Assembly: GCA_964571855.1 (NCBI GenBank) | Contig: CAZNDO010000010.1 | Coordinates: 1 to 64,000, forward strand | Length of the DNA: 64,000 bases | Source of the DNA: CAYYFX01 sp964571855 | Lineage (GTDB): Bacteria; ARS69 | Direction: 5' to 3' | Shown here: positions 41,592-51,800 of the stretch, one piece after another | Layout of the letters: each line of letters opens with the position of its first letter | Position numbering within the stretch: the stretch's first letter is position 1 | The notes under the pieces: model-generated | Databases searched by the model: none | The model's input: the letters and a program-made list of their open reading frames with translations, nothing else | What the model was told of the DNA's origin: nothing | Program-made: the position numbers and the translations under genes

Positions 41592-42050
41592 ATGCAGTCC
41601 TTCGTCACGTCACTCGCCGCGTTGCTGATCGCGGCATCGGCCACGACAACGACCGCCGGCGATCTCGTCAACGTCGCGGGTGCGAGCGGCATCGCGATCG
41701 ACGGCTACGATCCGGTAGCCTTCTTCACCGAGGGCAAGCCCGTGCACGGCTCGCCGTCCATCACCGCAACCCATCGGGGCGCAATCTATCTCTTCGCGAA
41801 CGAGGCCAACCGCAAGAGGTTCTCGGCCGATCCCGACCGCTACGTGCCCCAGTACGGCGGCTACTGCGCCTACGGCGTGTCGGTCGGCGCGCTCTTCCCC
41901 GTGGACGTCTCCACGTGGCAGGTGCGCAACGGCAAACTCTACCTCAACCTCAACCCGGAGATCCTGTCGGCGTTCAACGCCGACTTCGAAGGCGCGATCG
42001 CCAAGGCCGAGAGGAACTGGCCCGCGCTCCGGGCGACGAACGTGAAGTAG
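41592..42050 (+). CDS. Exported YHS-domain protein
   Basis: The 152-residue protein has a signal peptide (about 1-22) and a YHS domain (about 30-140). The domain holds IDGYDPVAFFTEGKPVHGSP and AIYLFANEANRKRFSADPDR, with YVPQYGGYCAYGVSVG carrying the conserved Tyr/Cys pair. YHS proteins bind metal or act in copper or oxidative-stress related steps; the exact role here is not shown. The AraC-type gene upstream is divergent, and a katG gene lies about 1.2 kb away, so an oxidative-stress connection is possible but not demonstrated. Confidence 0.85.
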   Translation: MQSFVTSLAALLIAASATTTTAGDLVNVAGASGIAIDGYDPVAFFTEGKPVHGSPSITATHRGAIYLFANEANRKRFSADPDRYVPQYGGYCAYGVSVGALFPVDVSTWQVRNGKLYLNLNPEILSAFNADFEGAIAKAERNWPALRATNVK

Positions 42051-42063
42051 CCGTGGACACCCG

Positions 42064-42098
42064 GCGACCGCCCGGCGCACGAGGTGCCGGGCGGTCGC
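42064..42098. terminator. Terminator between convergent YHS and permease genes
   Basis: A 13-bp perfect stem (42064-42076 with 42086-42098) around a nine-base loop lies 14 bases after the YHS stop. The permease gene converges from the other side, so it may act in both directions. Confidence 0.65.
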
Positions 42099-42185
42099 GG
42101 CATGTCGCACGGCGACACGAACCGGCGGTCGCTCGCGGGGGGTGTCGCGAGTGCGGTGCCCCGTGTCCCTGCGGCCCCGCCCCGC

Positions 42186-43742
42186 TCACTCCTCCGCCGC
42201 GGGCAAGGTGACCCAGCGCGCCGCGAGGAACGCCGCGCCCATCGCGAGGTAGCCGATCACCCACGGCCACGCCGGAACCAGCGCGCCCGCGGTGTCCGCC
42301 GCGGTCCACCGGTACGAGTGCAGGAGCCCCACGGCGGACAGCCCCGCGCCCACCGCGCACCAGGCCGCGGCCCGGCCGAACCGCCGCTCGATCACGCACG
42401 TGGTGGCGGCGGAGAGGACCATGGCGCTGAGGATGAACCCCTGCTCCAGGGCGAAGGCGCCGTGGATCCACGTGTCGGAGCCGAGGAAGGCCCGGATCAG
42501 GCTCTCGTCGAAGTCCGGGCCGCCCGGGCTGCCGTAGCCCGCGGCGCGGAGCCCGTTCTTCGCGAGCATGGCGCCCCACGCGGCGACGCCCGGGAGGATG
42601 CCCACGACCACGGCCGGCGCGTGCGCGCGCGGCACCGCCTGGAACGCCTGCGCGCAGATCACGATGCCGATCCACAGCACGATGGCCATGCCGGCGTCCA
42701 CCGGCACCGCCCACGAGATGTGCGCGAGCGTCCCGGTCAGGCAGACGATCGTGACGAAGATCCCGTTCAGGGTGGAGTACCCCGCGCGCGCGCCGAGCGC
42801 CTTCCATCCCGGATGCCCGATGTAGATCGTGGTGGGGAACGGCGAGCCGAAGAGCGCGGCCGCGAACGAGCCGATGCCGTTCACCAGGAGCGAGGGGCGC
42901 GTGGCGTAGGCGTCGCCCGCCGCCTCCGCGGACTCGATGTTCTGCAGCGACCCGGCCACGTTGAACAGCCCCATCGGCACGATGACCGACAGATACGGCA
43001 GCAGCAGCCCGGCCGAGAGCGCGGCCGCGATGTCGCCGAGCACCGGCACGGGAACGTGCAGCGCCGCGGGTCCCGGCGCCTCCCCCACCGGCGCGATGCC
43101 GGTGAGCCACGCGATCCCCGTGCCGAGCGCCACGGCCACGAGCCCGCCGGGCAGCCCGCCCTTGAAACGCACGCGCCCGAAGTACGTGAGCAGGATGATC
43201 CCCAGCACGGTGAGCCCCACGACCGGCCGCGCGAACGTGCGGAACAGGAACCCGAGCGAGATGAACGTGAGCGCGATGCCCGCGAGCGTGGCGAGCAGCG
43301 CGGCCCGCGGCGTGGCGCGGCGCACGCGCTCGGCCACGAAGGCGCCGCCCGTCTCGATCACGGCGGAACCCAGGCACGCGAGGAGCCCGGCGTGCCAGGC
43401 CACGCGCGCGGGATCGGGATGCCCCGCGGCCTCCGCCGCGAGCTTCGCCGGCAGCATCACCAGGAACACGTGCCCGAAGAGCGAAACCGTGTTGATGCCG
43501 TACGGGAGGGCGCACACGTCGTGGCGCCCGGTGGCGCTCGCCAGCCGCAGCGCCTGGCGCGCATACCAGAGATTCCCCACGAGAAGCGACACGGCCGCGG
43601 CCGGCAGCACGCGCCCGTAGAGCAGCTCCGCCGGGAAGCCGAGGACGAAGCGGCACAGCGTGTCGATCAGCAGGAGCTGGATGAGGTTGTCCAGCGCGAG
43701 GCCGAAGAAGCCGTCGATGTCCCCGCGGACGAACGGGCGCAC
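42186..43742 (-). CDS. NCS2-like nucleobase/anion permease-family membrane protein
   Basis: The 518-residue protein has about twelve to fourteen hydrophobic helices. The start FVRGDIDGFFGLALDNLIQL and central GTGIAWLTGI, VPMGLFNVAGSLQNIESAEA and GSPFPTTIYIGHPGWKALGA are reminiscent of the NCS2/xanthine-uracil/azaguanine permease superfamily. The PTTIYIG-type motif is the one that carries substrate residues. The substrate cannot be read from sequence. A GTG at 43742 is used; GAGGGATCC precedes it. The next gene upstream is a DUF4386 protein 76 bases away on the same strand. Confidence 0.75.
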   Translation of the reverse strand: MRPFVRGDIDGFFGLALDNLIQLLLIDTLCRFVLGFPAELLYGRVLPAAAVSLLVGNLWYARQALRLASATGRHDVCALPYGINTVSLFGHVFLVMLPAKLAAEAAGHPDPARVAWHAGLLACLGSAVIETGGAFVAERVRRATPRAALLATLAGIALTFISLGFLFRTFARPVVGLTVLGIILLTYFGRVRFKGGLPGGLVAVALGTGIAWLTGIAPVGEAPGPAALHVPVPVLGDIAAALSAGLLLPYLSVIVPMGLFNVAGSLQNIESAEAAGDAYATRPSLLVNGIGSFAAALFGSPFPTTIYIGHPGWKALGARAGYSTLNGIFVTIVCLTGTLAHISWAVPVDAGMAIVLWIGIVICAQAFQAVPRAHAPAVVVGILPGVAAWGAMLAKNGLRAAGYGSPGGPDFDESLIRAFLGSDTWIHGAFALEQGFILSAMVLSAATTCVIERRFGRAAAWCAVGAGLSAVGLLHSYRWTAADTAGALVPAWPWVIGYLAMGAAFLAARWVTLPAAEE

Positions 43743-43817
43743 GGATCCCTCGCGGTCGGGGCGGGCGAGCGCGACCCATCATAGGGCAGCGTGCGCGTCC
43801 GTCCAGCCCCGTGGACG

Positions 43818-44519
43818 TCAGGCGGCCCCGGCGGAGGCGGGCGCCCGTTTCCACCCGAGGATGAGCAGCCACACCATCAGCGCCATCTCGCCGAAGAGGA
43901 GCGGCATGGCCACCGTGCGCACCGTGTTCGCGTGCTCCGCCAGGAAGAGGCTCGCGCCGCTCATGGCCACGTAGGCGATCCCGTTCGCGAAGAGCCACAC
44001 GCCGAGGATGCGCGGGATGAACCCCGATCGGATGGCCAGGAGGGCCAGGGGGATCAGCCACAGTCCCCAGTACACCTGCGAGACCAGCACTCCCTTGCCG
44101 TCGGCGTGCATCAGGAGCAGCACCAGATCGTCCCGCTGCGCCCCCTCGAACCCGGCCAGGATCTCCCCGCCGCGCGCCAGGTTCAGCGTGGACACCTGGA
44201 CCGCCGTGCCGAGGATCCCCAGGGGAATCTGGGCGAGGATGAGGACGGCCATGACCACGGCGAGCTGCCGGTCCACGTGCTGGAACAGGCGGTAGAGCGC
44301 CAGCACCGAGAGGATGAAGAACACCTGCGAGACGATCCCGGCGGCGATCCCGATCCGGAACAGCGACTCCTGCGCCAGGAGGTTGGCGACCGTTGCGGGG
44401 GCGTCCCCCGGGACGAGGATCTTGCCGGGAACGTAGAGGAGCACGAACGGGCCGAGCAGGACCACCACGAGGTACAGCAGGCCGGCGACGCGCGCGTTCT
44501 CCCGCAACCGATCGTGCAT
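43818..44519 (-). CDS. DUF4386-family integral membrane protein
   Basis: The 233-residue protein has six predicted helices and the DUF4386 pattern: NARVAGLLYLVVVLLGPFVL, FRIGIAAGIVSQVFFILSVL, and RSGFIPRILGVWLFANGIAY. The family is common in bacteria and its function is unknown. The ATG at 44519 follows GGAGGAGA. It is upstream of the NCS2-like permease on the same strand and may be cotranscribed with it. Confidence 0.85.
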   Translation of the reverse strand: MHDRLRENARVAGLLYLVVVLLGPFVLLYVPGKILVPGDAPATVANLLAQESLFRIGIAAGIVSQVFFILSVLALYRLFQHVDRQLAVVMAVLILAQIPLGILGTAVQVSTLNLARGGEILAGFEGAQRDDLVLLLMHADGKGVLVSQVYWGLWLIPLALLAIRSGFIPRILGVWLFANGIAYVAMSGASLFLAEHANTVRTVAMPLLFGEMALMVWLLILGWKRAPASAGAA

Positions 44520-44612
44520 GTCTCCTCCAGGGGAGGCCGGCGCCGCCCTGCGGACCGGCCGGTTCACGTGACCGACGTGGTACGGATCGGGGGTCCCGCG
44601 GGTTTCGCCGCG

Positions 44613-47600
44613 TCAGTCCCCGGACGCGGTGAACGACGCCCAGGTGAACGGGTGCGTGGTCCGCCCGCCGGCGCGCCGGGCCGCCAGCACCGCGCGGCAC
44701 GCGTCCTGCAGCGCGGCGCTCCCGCTCCGCACGCCGCGCGAACGGGCGCGGTACAGTGCCCGCATCCACTCGCGCGCGGACTCGTCCTCCAGCTCCCAGC
44801 GGCTGGAGATCACCGTGCGTGCGCCGGCGAGGTGCAGCGCCCGCGTCATTCCCAGCGCGCCCTCGCGGCTCCACGACTCCAGCGACCCCGAGTGGCACGC
44901 GGAGAGCACGGCCCAGTCCACCTGGCGAAGATCCAGCGTCACCACTTCCTCCGCCGTGAGCATGCCGTCGTTCTCGTCGCGCGCCTCCTGCGCGTGGTTC
45001 GCCCCCGCGAACGCGAGCCACACGCGCCGGCCGAGCCACGGCGACCCCGTGCCCTCCCCGTCGCCGACCTGGGCCCAGCGCGAACGGGCGGGCGGCGGCG
45101 TGGATTCGACCGGGGCGATGCCGCCCACGGCGCGCAGCCCGCCGGGCCCCGCCGCCGCGGTGGCGCACGTGTCGGCGAGCACGACACCGTGCGTGGCCAG
45201 GTGCAGCATCGTGCACGCGGGGGCGTCCTCCTTGAAGCGCGCCTCGTCCGCCTCGATCCCGATCCGCACCCGGGCGTCCCGGGACACGAGCTTCGCCACC
45301 TCGCGCGCCTCGAGCCCGGCTGCCGGCAGCGGTCCGAGACGCGGGAAGGGGGTGCACGGCGACACCGCGCCGCGGAACGCGGCGGCGCCGGCCGCGCCGG
45401 AACGGGGCACGCCGGCCCCCGGCGTACGATCGAAGTCCGGGTTGCCGATGGCCAGCAGGACGTCCCTGCGATCGGCGGGTTGCGGGCGCAGGAGATCCCG
45501 CTCCGCGCCGAGCACGCGGACACGCGGGCCCTCCTCCGCCAGGTACGCCGAGTCCCCTACAGGCATCGCGAGCCACGGCACGTCCTCGAGCGCGCCGTCC
45601 ACCAGGTACACCGTGGCCGCACCGCCCAGCGCGGGCGTGAGGGGATCCCACAGCGCCGCGCGGACCGCATCGCCGGCGCGACGGCACGCGCCCTCCGCCT
45701 CCGTCGCATCCGTCCCGGGCGGCGTGGACAGCAGCTGCCGCCACCGGTTCAGGAGCGAATGCGCGTCATCGGCATCGCCGAGGTCCACGACCTTCACGTC
45801 ACCGCCCCCACGGACAACGAACGCCGCGATCGTCTCCGGATCGTCGGGACCCAGGCTCGCCACGGCGAACGCGGCCAGCGCCTCGTCGGGTCGCAACCGC
45901 GCCGTGATCTCGGCAAGCCCCGGTGCCGACGCGTGGGGGACAAGCCCGCGCCGCCGCGCGCGATCGCGGTACGTCGCCTCGGCGCGCTCGGCCTTCGTGC
46001 GGGCCGCTTCGACGGCCGCGTCGTCCACCCCTTCGCCCGCCCCGCGCGCGCGCTCCACGAGAGTCCGGCCGTACGCGCGCTCCGCCGCGAGCCAGTCCTC
46101 ATGGGCGCCGAGCACGTCGCGGTTCTTCGTGGGCGGCGCGCGATGCAGTTCGAGCGCGTCGTCCCACCAACCGCGCCAGCGCTGCGCCCGGTCCCAGGCC
46201 ACCGCGGGATCCGCCGGCGCGCCGCCGAGCGCCAGCCGGACGAGGACGGGCAGCGCGTCGCTCCATTCCCCGGAGATGGCGAGGGCGTTCCGCTCCGAGA
46301 GCCGGCTCACGTTCGCCAGCAGCAGCCGGTGCGCCGCGGCGTCGCTTGCCAGCGCGGTGTCCCACGCCTCCCGGAGGCGGCCGATCCGCGCGAAGGCGCG
46401 CGCCTGCTCGGCCCGCGTCAGGACGGCGAACTGGGAGTGCTCCAGGTTGCGGCGCGCCAGGACGGCCGCGGTGGAGTCGATCGCCGCGGGGATCGCGTCC
46501 CGGTCGCCGAGCGCGCCGATCACGGCGAGCCGCTCGGTGTGCAGCTCCAGGAGCATCGCCGGGTCGGCCTCCTCGAGCGGCCGGGCGATGTCCAGCGCCT
46601 CCTCGTTTTGCCGCCGTGCCGCCTCGAGATCCCCCTCCACGCAGGACGTGCGCGCGAGCCAGCGGAGCGCCCACGCCACCGCCCCCTGGTGATCGCCCGG
46701 CCGCGCGCGCAGGGCGGAGAGGGACGCCTCCAGGTGCGTGCGGGCCGCCGCCGCGTCCCCGCCCGCCAGACAGGCGATGGCCAGGTTCGTGCGCGCCTGC
46801 TCGGTGATCGCGTGGCCCGCGCCGTAGCGGGACTCGAACCCCGGGACCGTGGGCTCCAGCCACCGGCGGGCCGCCGCCGGATCGCCGAACTCGATGAGCC
46901 GGCCGCCGAGGTTCGCGCGCGTGATCAGCGTGCCGGGAGCGTCCTCGCCGAGGCCGCGCGTCTTCGCGTCGACGGAGCGTTCCAGCCACTCGAGCGACAC
47001 GGCGAGGTTGCCGGCGAACTTCTCGAGCTGGCTGAGGCCGTCGTACAGCGCGCCGAGCTCCGGGCCGTCGCCGTACAGCGCGCGATAGGCCGGCAGCGCG
47101 GCTTCGTAGTGACGCCGCGACGCGTCGTGCTCCTGCAGCAGCGCCAGGGTGCCGGCCAGCTCCACGCGGATCCGCGCCGCCAGAGCGTCGGGCTTCCCGT
47201 GCGCCGGGGCGTAGCTTGAGAGCGCGTCGTCCAGCGTGCGCCGTGCCTCCGCGATGCGGGCAGCGCGCCGCTGGACGGCGCCGAGACGCAGCCGCGCATC
47301 CGCCACGAGCGAGTCCGTCTCCGCGAAGGCCGCGCGACGAAGCGCCACGCCCTCCTCCAGCCGGGCCACCGCATCCGGGAAGCGCTCCGAGAGCGCCAGG
47401 AGCTGGCCGAGGAGGATCTCCGCGTCGGCGAGCGCGGCGGTGTCCGGCGGCGAGGCCGCGCGGCGCATTTCGAGCAGCCGTTCGGCCCAGACCGTGCCCT
47501 GCTCGTCATCCACCTGGCGCCGCACGAGCCGTCCGTTCGCGAGCGCCACGAGCGCGCGATCCATCGCGTCCGCGTCCGGGGGTGTCGCGCGGGACGCCCG

Positions 47601-47756
47601 GTCCAGGACCGCGACGGCCAGGCTCTCGGCAGCGGCCCACGCGTTCGCACGCGCGGAGTCGGCCGCCGCCGACAGGTCCGCGTCGTTGCGGGGGTCCGCC
47701 GAGATCGGGTGGACCACCGAAACCGAAAGAAGCACCGCGAGTCCGATGCGGTACAA
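44613..47756 (-). CDS. Exported TPR/CHAT-domain protein (caspase-like protease)
   Basis: The 1047-residue protein has a signal peptide (about 1-20, ending ISA). Helical repeats of tetratricopeptide type follow (about 40-480; for example LADAEILLGQLLALSERFPD), then a helical bridge and a C-terminal CHAT domain (about 640-1047). His856 in LHLATHGVVLAD and Cys954 in VLSACHSGSLES are the expected His-Cys pair of the CHAT/caspase-like fold, so it should be proteolytically competent. CHAT proteases are mostly studied as cytoplasmic defence or processing enzymes; here the signal peptide places it outside. Substrates are unknown. Confidence 0.88.
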   Translation of the reverse strand: MYRIGLAVLLSVSVVHPISADPRNDADLSAAADSARANAWAAAESLAVAVLDRASRATPPDADAMDRALVALANGRLVRRQVDDEQGTVWAERLLEMRRAASPPDTAALADAEILLGQLLALSERFPDAVARLEEGVALRRAAFAETDSLVADARLRLGAVQRRAARIAEARRTLDDALSSYAPAHGKPDALAARIRVELAGTLALLQEHDASRRHYEAALPAYRALYGDGPELGALYDGLSQLEKFAGNLAVSLEWLERSVDAKTRGLGEDAPGTLITRANLGGRLIEFGDPAAARRWLEPTVPGFESRYGAGHAITEQARTNLAIACLAGGDAAAARTHLEASLSALRARPGDHQGAVAWALRWLARTSCVEGDLEAARRQNEEALDIARPLEEADPAMLLELHTERLAVIGALGDRDAIPAAIDSTAAVLARRNLEHSQFAVLTRAEQARAFARIGRLREAWDTALASDAAAHRLLLANVSRLSERNALAISGEWSDALPVLVRLALGGAPADPAVAWDRAQRWRGWWDDALELHRAPPTKNRDVLGAHEDWLAAERAYGRTLVERARGAGEGVDDAAVEAARTKAERAEATYRDRARRRGLVPHASAPGLAEITARLRPDEALAAFAVASLGPDDPETIAAFVVRGGGDVKVVDLGDADDAHSLLNRWRQLLSTPPGTDATEAEGACRRAGDAVRAALWDPLTPALGGAATVYLVDGALEDVPWLAMPVGDSAYLAEEGPRVRVLGAERDLLRPQPADRRDVLLAIGNPDFDRTPGAGVPRSGAAGAAAFRGAVSPCTPFPRLGPLPAAGLEAREVAKLVSRDARVRIGIEADEARFKEDAPACTMLHLATHGVVLADTCATAAAGPGGLRAVGGIAPVESTPPPARSRWAQVGDGEGTGSPWLGRRVWLAFAGANHAQEARDENDGMLTAEEVVTLDLRQVDWAVLSACHSGSLESWSREGALGMTRALHLAGARTVISSRWELEDESAREWMRALYRARSRGVRSGSAALQDACRAVLAARRAGGRTTHPFTWASFTASGD

Positions 47757-47826
47757 GAGAACCCTCGAAGGCTGACGCGGTCCGGACGAAGCCGCGGCAG
47801 TCTAGCACGGGCGCATCGGGCGAGCC

Positions 47827-48648
47827 CTAGTGCACGAGGGTCACGCTCCGGGTCTGCGTGGCGTGCCCGGTGTCGACGCGGACGAAGTAGGTCCCCGGCA
47901 CGGCGCGCACACCGGAGGCGCTCCGCCCGTCCCACACCACGGTATGGCGGCCGGCGGGCACGCCGCCGTCGATGAGCGTGCGGACCAGGCGCCCGGTGAG
48001 ATCGTGGACCGTGAGACGCACGGCGCCGGACTGCGGTGTCTCGAAGAGGATCGCCGTCTCCCGCGCGAAGGGGCTGGGCCGGGCAGTGAGGCGATCCGTG
48101 CGCCCGATCCCCTCCGGCACGCCCGTGGTCGGGACTAGTGTGAGCTGCACTCCGAAGTCGCCGTCCGGATCGGAGTTGTCGCGGTAGTAGATGTCCGCCG
48201 GCGTGGCGAACAGGTGCGTGGCGCCGGGCGGGATCACGACGACGACGCCGGCGGTGCTGAGCATGACGAAGTCCTCGGGGATGTCCGTGGGCTCGTTGCC
48301 CGGCCAGGTTCCCCCCGTGAACGCGGGAATCCCGGCGTCGATCGCGTCCGGAACCCGATGCGCGGCCGCGGGCCCCAGGAGGGTGGCGCTCGCGCTGAAG
48401 ACGGCCAGCATGTTCACGAACTGGTCCCCGCCGGGCCCGTTGTCCCAGTCCCCGACCGGCTGGATCCGGACGGTGCTGCCCGGCAGCAGCCCCAGCCCGA
48501 CAAGCGGGATGGCTACCGCCGCATTCGCCGAATCGGCCGGATCCACGTGGAGGTACGCGGCAAACGCATCGACCGGAACCGTGGTCCGGGCAAGGGCGGC
48601 AGCGGGGCCAAGGAGCAGCGCCGCCATGGGGATGAGGGCTCTCTTCAT
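47827..48648 (-). CDS. Exported protein with LecA-like segment and T9SS sorting domain
   Basis: The 273-residue protein has a signal peptide (about 1-20). A beta-sandwich (about 22-175) includes GSTVRIQPVGDWDNGPGGDQ and IYYRDNSDPDGDFGVQLTLV; the latter resembles the calcium-binding loop of LecA/PA-IL galactose lectins ('DNSG.f.V.i'). A FlgD-like sorting domain follows (ARPSPFARETAILFET, VRLTVHDLTGRLVRTL, GTYFVRVDTG). A lectin function is therefore suggested, not shown. The ATG at 48648 is chosen; it follows a GAGGATGACGCG region and the longer frame is not protein-like. It is divergent from the GH85 gene. Confidence 0.7.
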   Translation of the reverse strand: MKRALIPMAALLLGPAAALARTTVPVDAFAAYLHVDPADSANAAVAIPLVGLGLLPGSTVRIQPVGDWDNGPGGDQFVNMLAVFSASATLLGPAAAHRVPDAIDAGIPAFTGGTWPGNEPTDIPEDFVMLSTAGVVVVIPPGATHLFATPADIYYRDNSDPDGDFGVQLTLVPTTGVPEGIGRTDRLTARPSPFARETAILFETPQSGAVRLTVHDLTGRLVRTLIDGGVPAGRHTVVWDGRSASGVRAVPGTYFVRVDTGHATQTRSVTLVH

Positions 48649-48770
48649 CGCGTCATCCTGGGTTGCGGCGGAGTCGGGTTGCCGGCAGGTGGCCGGTGCC
48701 CCCGACACCGATCAACGCGCCATGGCGGCCCGAAAGGGGACACATGCCGGCCGAGCCGCCCCGGGTCCTC

Positions 48771-48779
48771 TGGCATAAT
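48771..48779 (+). promoter_or_regulatory. Extended -10 promoter of the GH85 gene
   Basis: TGG followed by CATAAT is an extended -10 element 44 bases before the ATG at 48824. The -35 position has no good hexamer, which is usual for extended -10 promoters. Confidence 0.5.
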
Positions 48780-48823
48780 GGCTCCTCGGGCCCGAGGCCC
48801 GCGCGACCCCGGAGGATCGATCG

Positions 48824-51800
48824 ATGTCCCTGCCACGCCGGATCCCGAAGCTGCGCCGCCGGGCGATTGCCCTCTGCGGCTTCCTCCTCGCGGCCGCCCT
48901 CGCCCCCGTCGCGGCGACCGCGGGCCTCGATCCCGCGTCACCGCCGGCCCATCCCGCGACGATCCGGTCCCTCCCGTCCGACCAGCCCTTCGCGTCCTAC
49001 TGGTTCCCGAACGAACTCCTGACGTGGAGCCCGGCCACCGACCCGGACGCGCCGTACAACCGGAGCCGCACACCGCTGCGCGACCGCTTCCTGAACGCCA
49101 TCCAGGTGAACGCGCACGCGCGGCCGAACGAGGCACGCATCTGCCCGCTGGACATCTACTGGGCCACCTCGGGGAATCCCTCGCAGGGGTCGCTGGACGT
49201 GGACTACTTCGCGTTCCACTTCTGGCAGTACACGGACATCGCCGTCTTCTGGGGCGGCTCCGCGGGCGAAGGCCTCATTCTCGCGCCGAATCCCGGCATC
49301 GTGGACGCGGCGCACCGCAACGGCGTTCCCGTGCTCGGGACCATCTTCTTCCCGCCCGTCGTGTACGGCGGGAACATCCAGTGGGTCCACGACCTCGTGC
49401 AGAACGACGGCAGCACGTTCCCCGTGGCCGACAAGCTCATCGAGGTGGCCGAGTACTACGGCTTCGACGGGTACTTCGTGAACCAGGAGACGGCCGGCGG
49501 CGACGCCGCGCTCGCCGCGCAGCTCATCGCATTCATGAAGCACTTCCAGGCGAACAGCGACCTGCAGCTCATGTGGTACGACGCCATGACCGAGAGCGGC
49601 GCGATCGCGTGGCAGGACCAGCTCAATGCGGCCAACGACGCCTTCTTCCAGGACGGCGGCACGCTCGTCTCCGAGAGCATGTTCCTGGACTTCGGGTGGA
49701 ACGCCACGAAGCTGCAGAACTCGCGCACGCACGCGCAGTCCCTCGGGCGCAGCCAGTACGACCTCTTCGCCGGCATCGACGTGCAGGCGAACGGGTACAA
49801 CACGCCCGTGAACTTCGGTCCGGTCTTCCCCGCGGGGCTGCCGCACGTGACGTCGCTGGGCATCTACGTCCCGAGCTGGACCTTCTGGTCGTCCACGGGG
49901 CTGGCGGACTTCCACGCGCGCTCCAGCCGCTTCTGGGTGGGCGCGAACGGCGACCCGAGCAACACCACCACGACGAGCGCGTGGAAGGGGATGGCCCACT
50001 TCGTCCCGGCGCACTCCGCCATCAACGACCTCCCCTTCGTGACGAACTTCTGCGCCGGCCAGGGCTACGACTTCTTCGTGGACGGGGAGAAGCTCTCGCC
50101 GGCGTCCTGGAGCGCCACCGGCTGGAACAACCTGGGGCTGCAGGACGTGCTCCCCACGTGGCGCTGGATCGTGGAGAGCGCGGGCACGAAGCTGACGCCG
50201 GAGTGGGACTGGACGGACGCGTACTACGGCGGCAACTGCCTGAAGGTCTCCGGCGATCTCGTCGCGGACAACCACGTGAAGCTGTTCAAGACGGATCTGG
50301 CGGTGTCCGCGTCCACGCGCGCGCGCGTCGTGTTCAAGACCGGGAGCGCGGGGCCGTCGCGCATGAGCCTCGGGGTGGCGCTGGCGTCCGACCCGCAGAC
50401 CTTCGTCTTCCACGACGTGGGCAGCGCCGCCACCGCCGGCTGGAACGAGGCGGTGCTGGACCTCGGCGCGCACGCGGGGGACCGCATCCTCGCGATCTCG
50501 CTGCAGTTCACGGCGGACGGGACCTCGGGCTACGCGATGAAGGTGGGACGGCTCGCCCTCGAGGACGGGACGGCGCCGCCGCCCGCCCCGCCGGCGAACG
50601 TGGTGATCGAGAACCGGGCCGACGACGGCGACGTGGTCACGCTGCGGCTGCGCTGGGACCACTCGCCCTCGGAGGTCGTCCACTACGACGTGTACCGTCG
50701 CAACCCGGACGCGAGCCGCACGTACCTCGGCGGCACGCCGAACAACGCCTACTTCGTCCCGGCGGTCCCCTACGTCGCCGGGGACAGCCTCGTGACGATC
50801 GACGTGGAGGCGGTCGGCCCGGGGTTCGCGACCTCCACGCCCGCCACCGTGGCCTTCCCCTGGGACACGGCGCCGTCCCCCGCCGCGGATCCCGCCCCGG
50901 CGAACGGCGCGTCCGGAGTGGTCCGCAATGCCGTGCTGAGCTGGACGCCGGGAAGCCACACCGCGTCGCACGCGGTCCACTTCGGCACGACGTCCCCGCC
51001 GCCGTTCGTGCAGGACCAGTCCTCCGCCTCGTTCGACCCCGGCGACCTCGACGCGCTGACCACCTACCACTGGCGGATCGACGAGGAGAACGGGATCGGG
51101 ACCACGCCCGGGCCGGAGTGGTCGTTCACCACCGGCGCCACGTTCGCCGACACCACGGCATCCGCGCTGGACTTCGACGGCGCCGACGACTTCGTGGACT
51201 GCGGGAACGGCGGTGCGCTGCGCGTCACCGGAGCGGCCATCACGCTCGAGGCCGTCATCCGCGCGGATGCCTGGCGCACGAACGTGTGGGAAGGCTCCAT
51301 CGTGAACAAGGAGCAGAACGGCTCCGGCACGGACAACGGGTACATGCTGCGCGCGGGGAACAACGGCCGCCTGAGCTTCAACCTGGGCTCCGGTTCCTGG
51401 CACGAGCTGCTGTCCCCGGCCGGCGCGATGACGGCGGGCGCGTTCCACCACGTGGCCGGGACGTACGACGGGACCACCATGCGCCTCTACATCGACGGCA
51501 CGGAGGTGGCGTCGGCCGCGGCGTCGTTCGGCATCGCGGATGCGGCCGTGGATCTCGTGCTGGGCAACTCGCAGGCGAACCCGTCGCGCGCCTTCGACGG
51601 CGTGGTGGACGAGGTGCGGATCTGGAACCGCGCGCGCACCGGCGACGAGATCCGGCTGCTCCTGGGGGTCCAGCTCCCGTCGGAGTACTGGGCCACGCCG
51701 GACAGCGGGCTCGTGGGCTACTGGCGGCTCAACGAGGGGATGGGACAGACCACGGCGGACCGGACGACGCACGGGAACGACGGGCGCCTCGGCGGCACCA

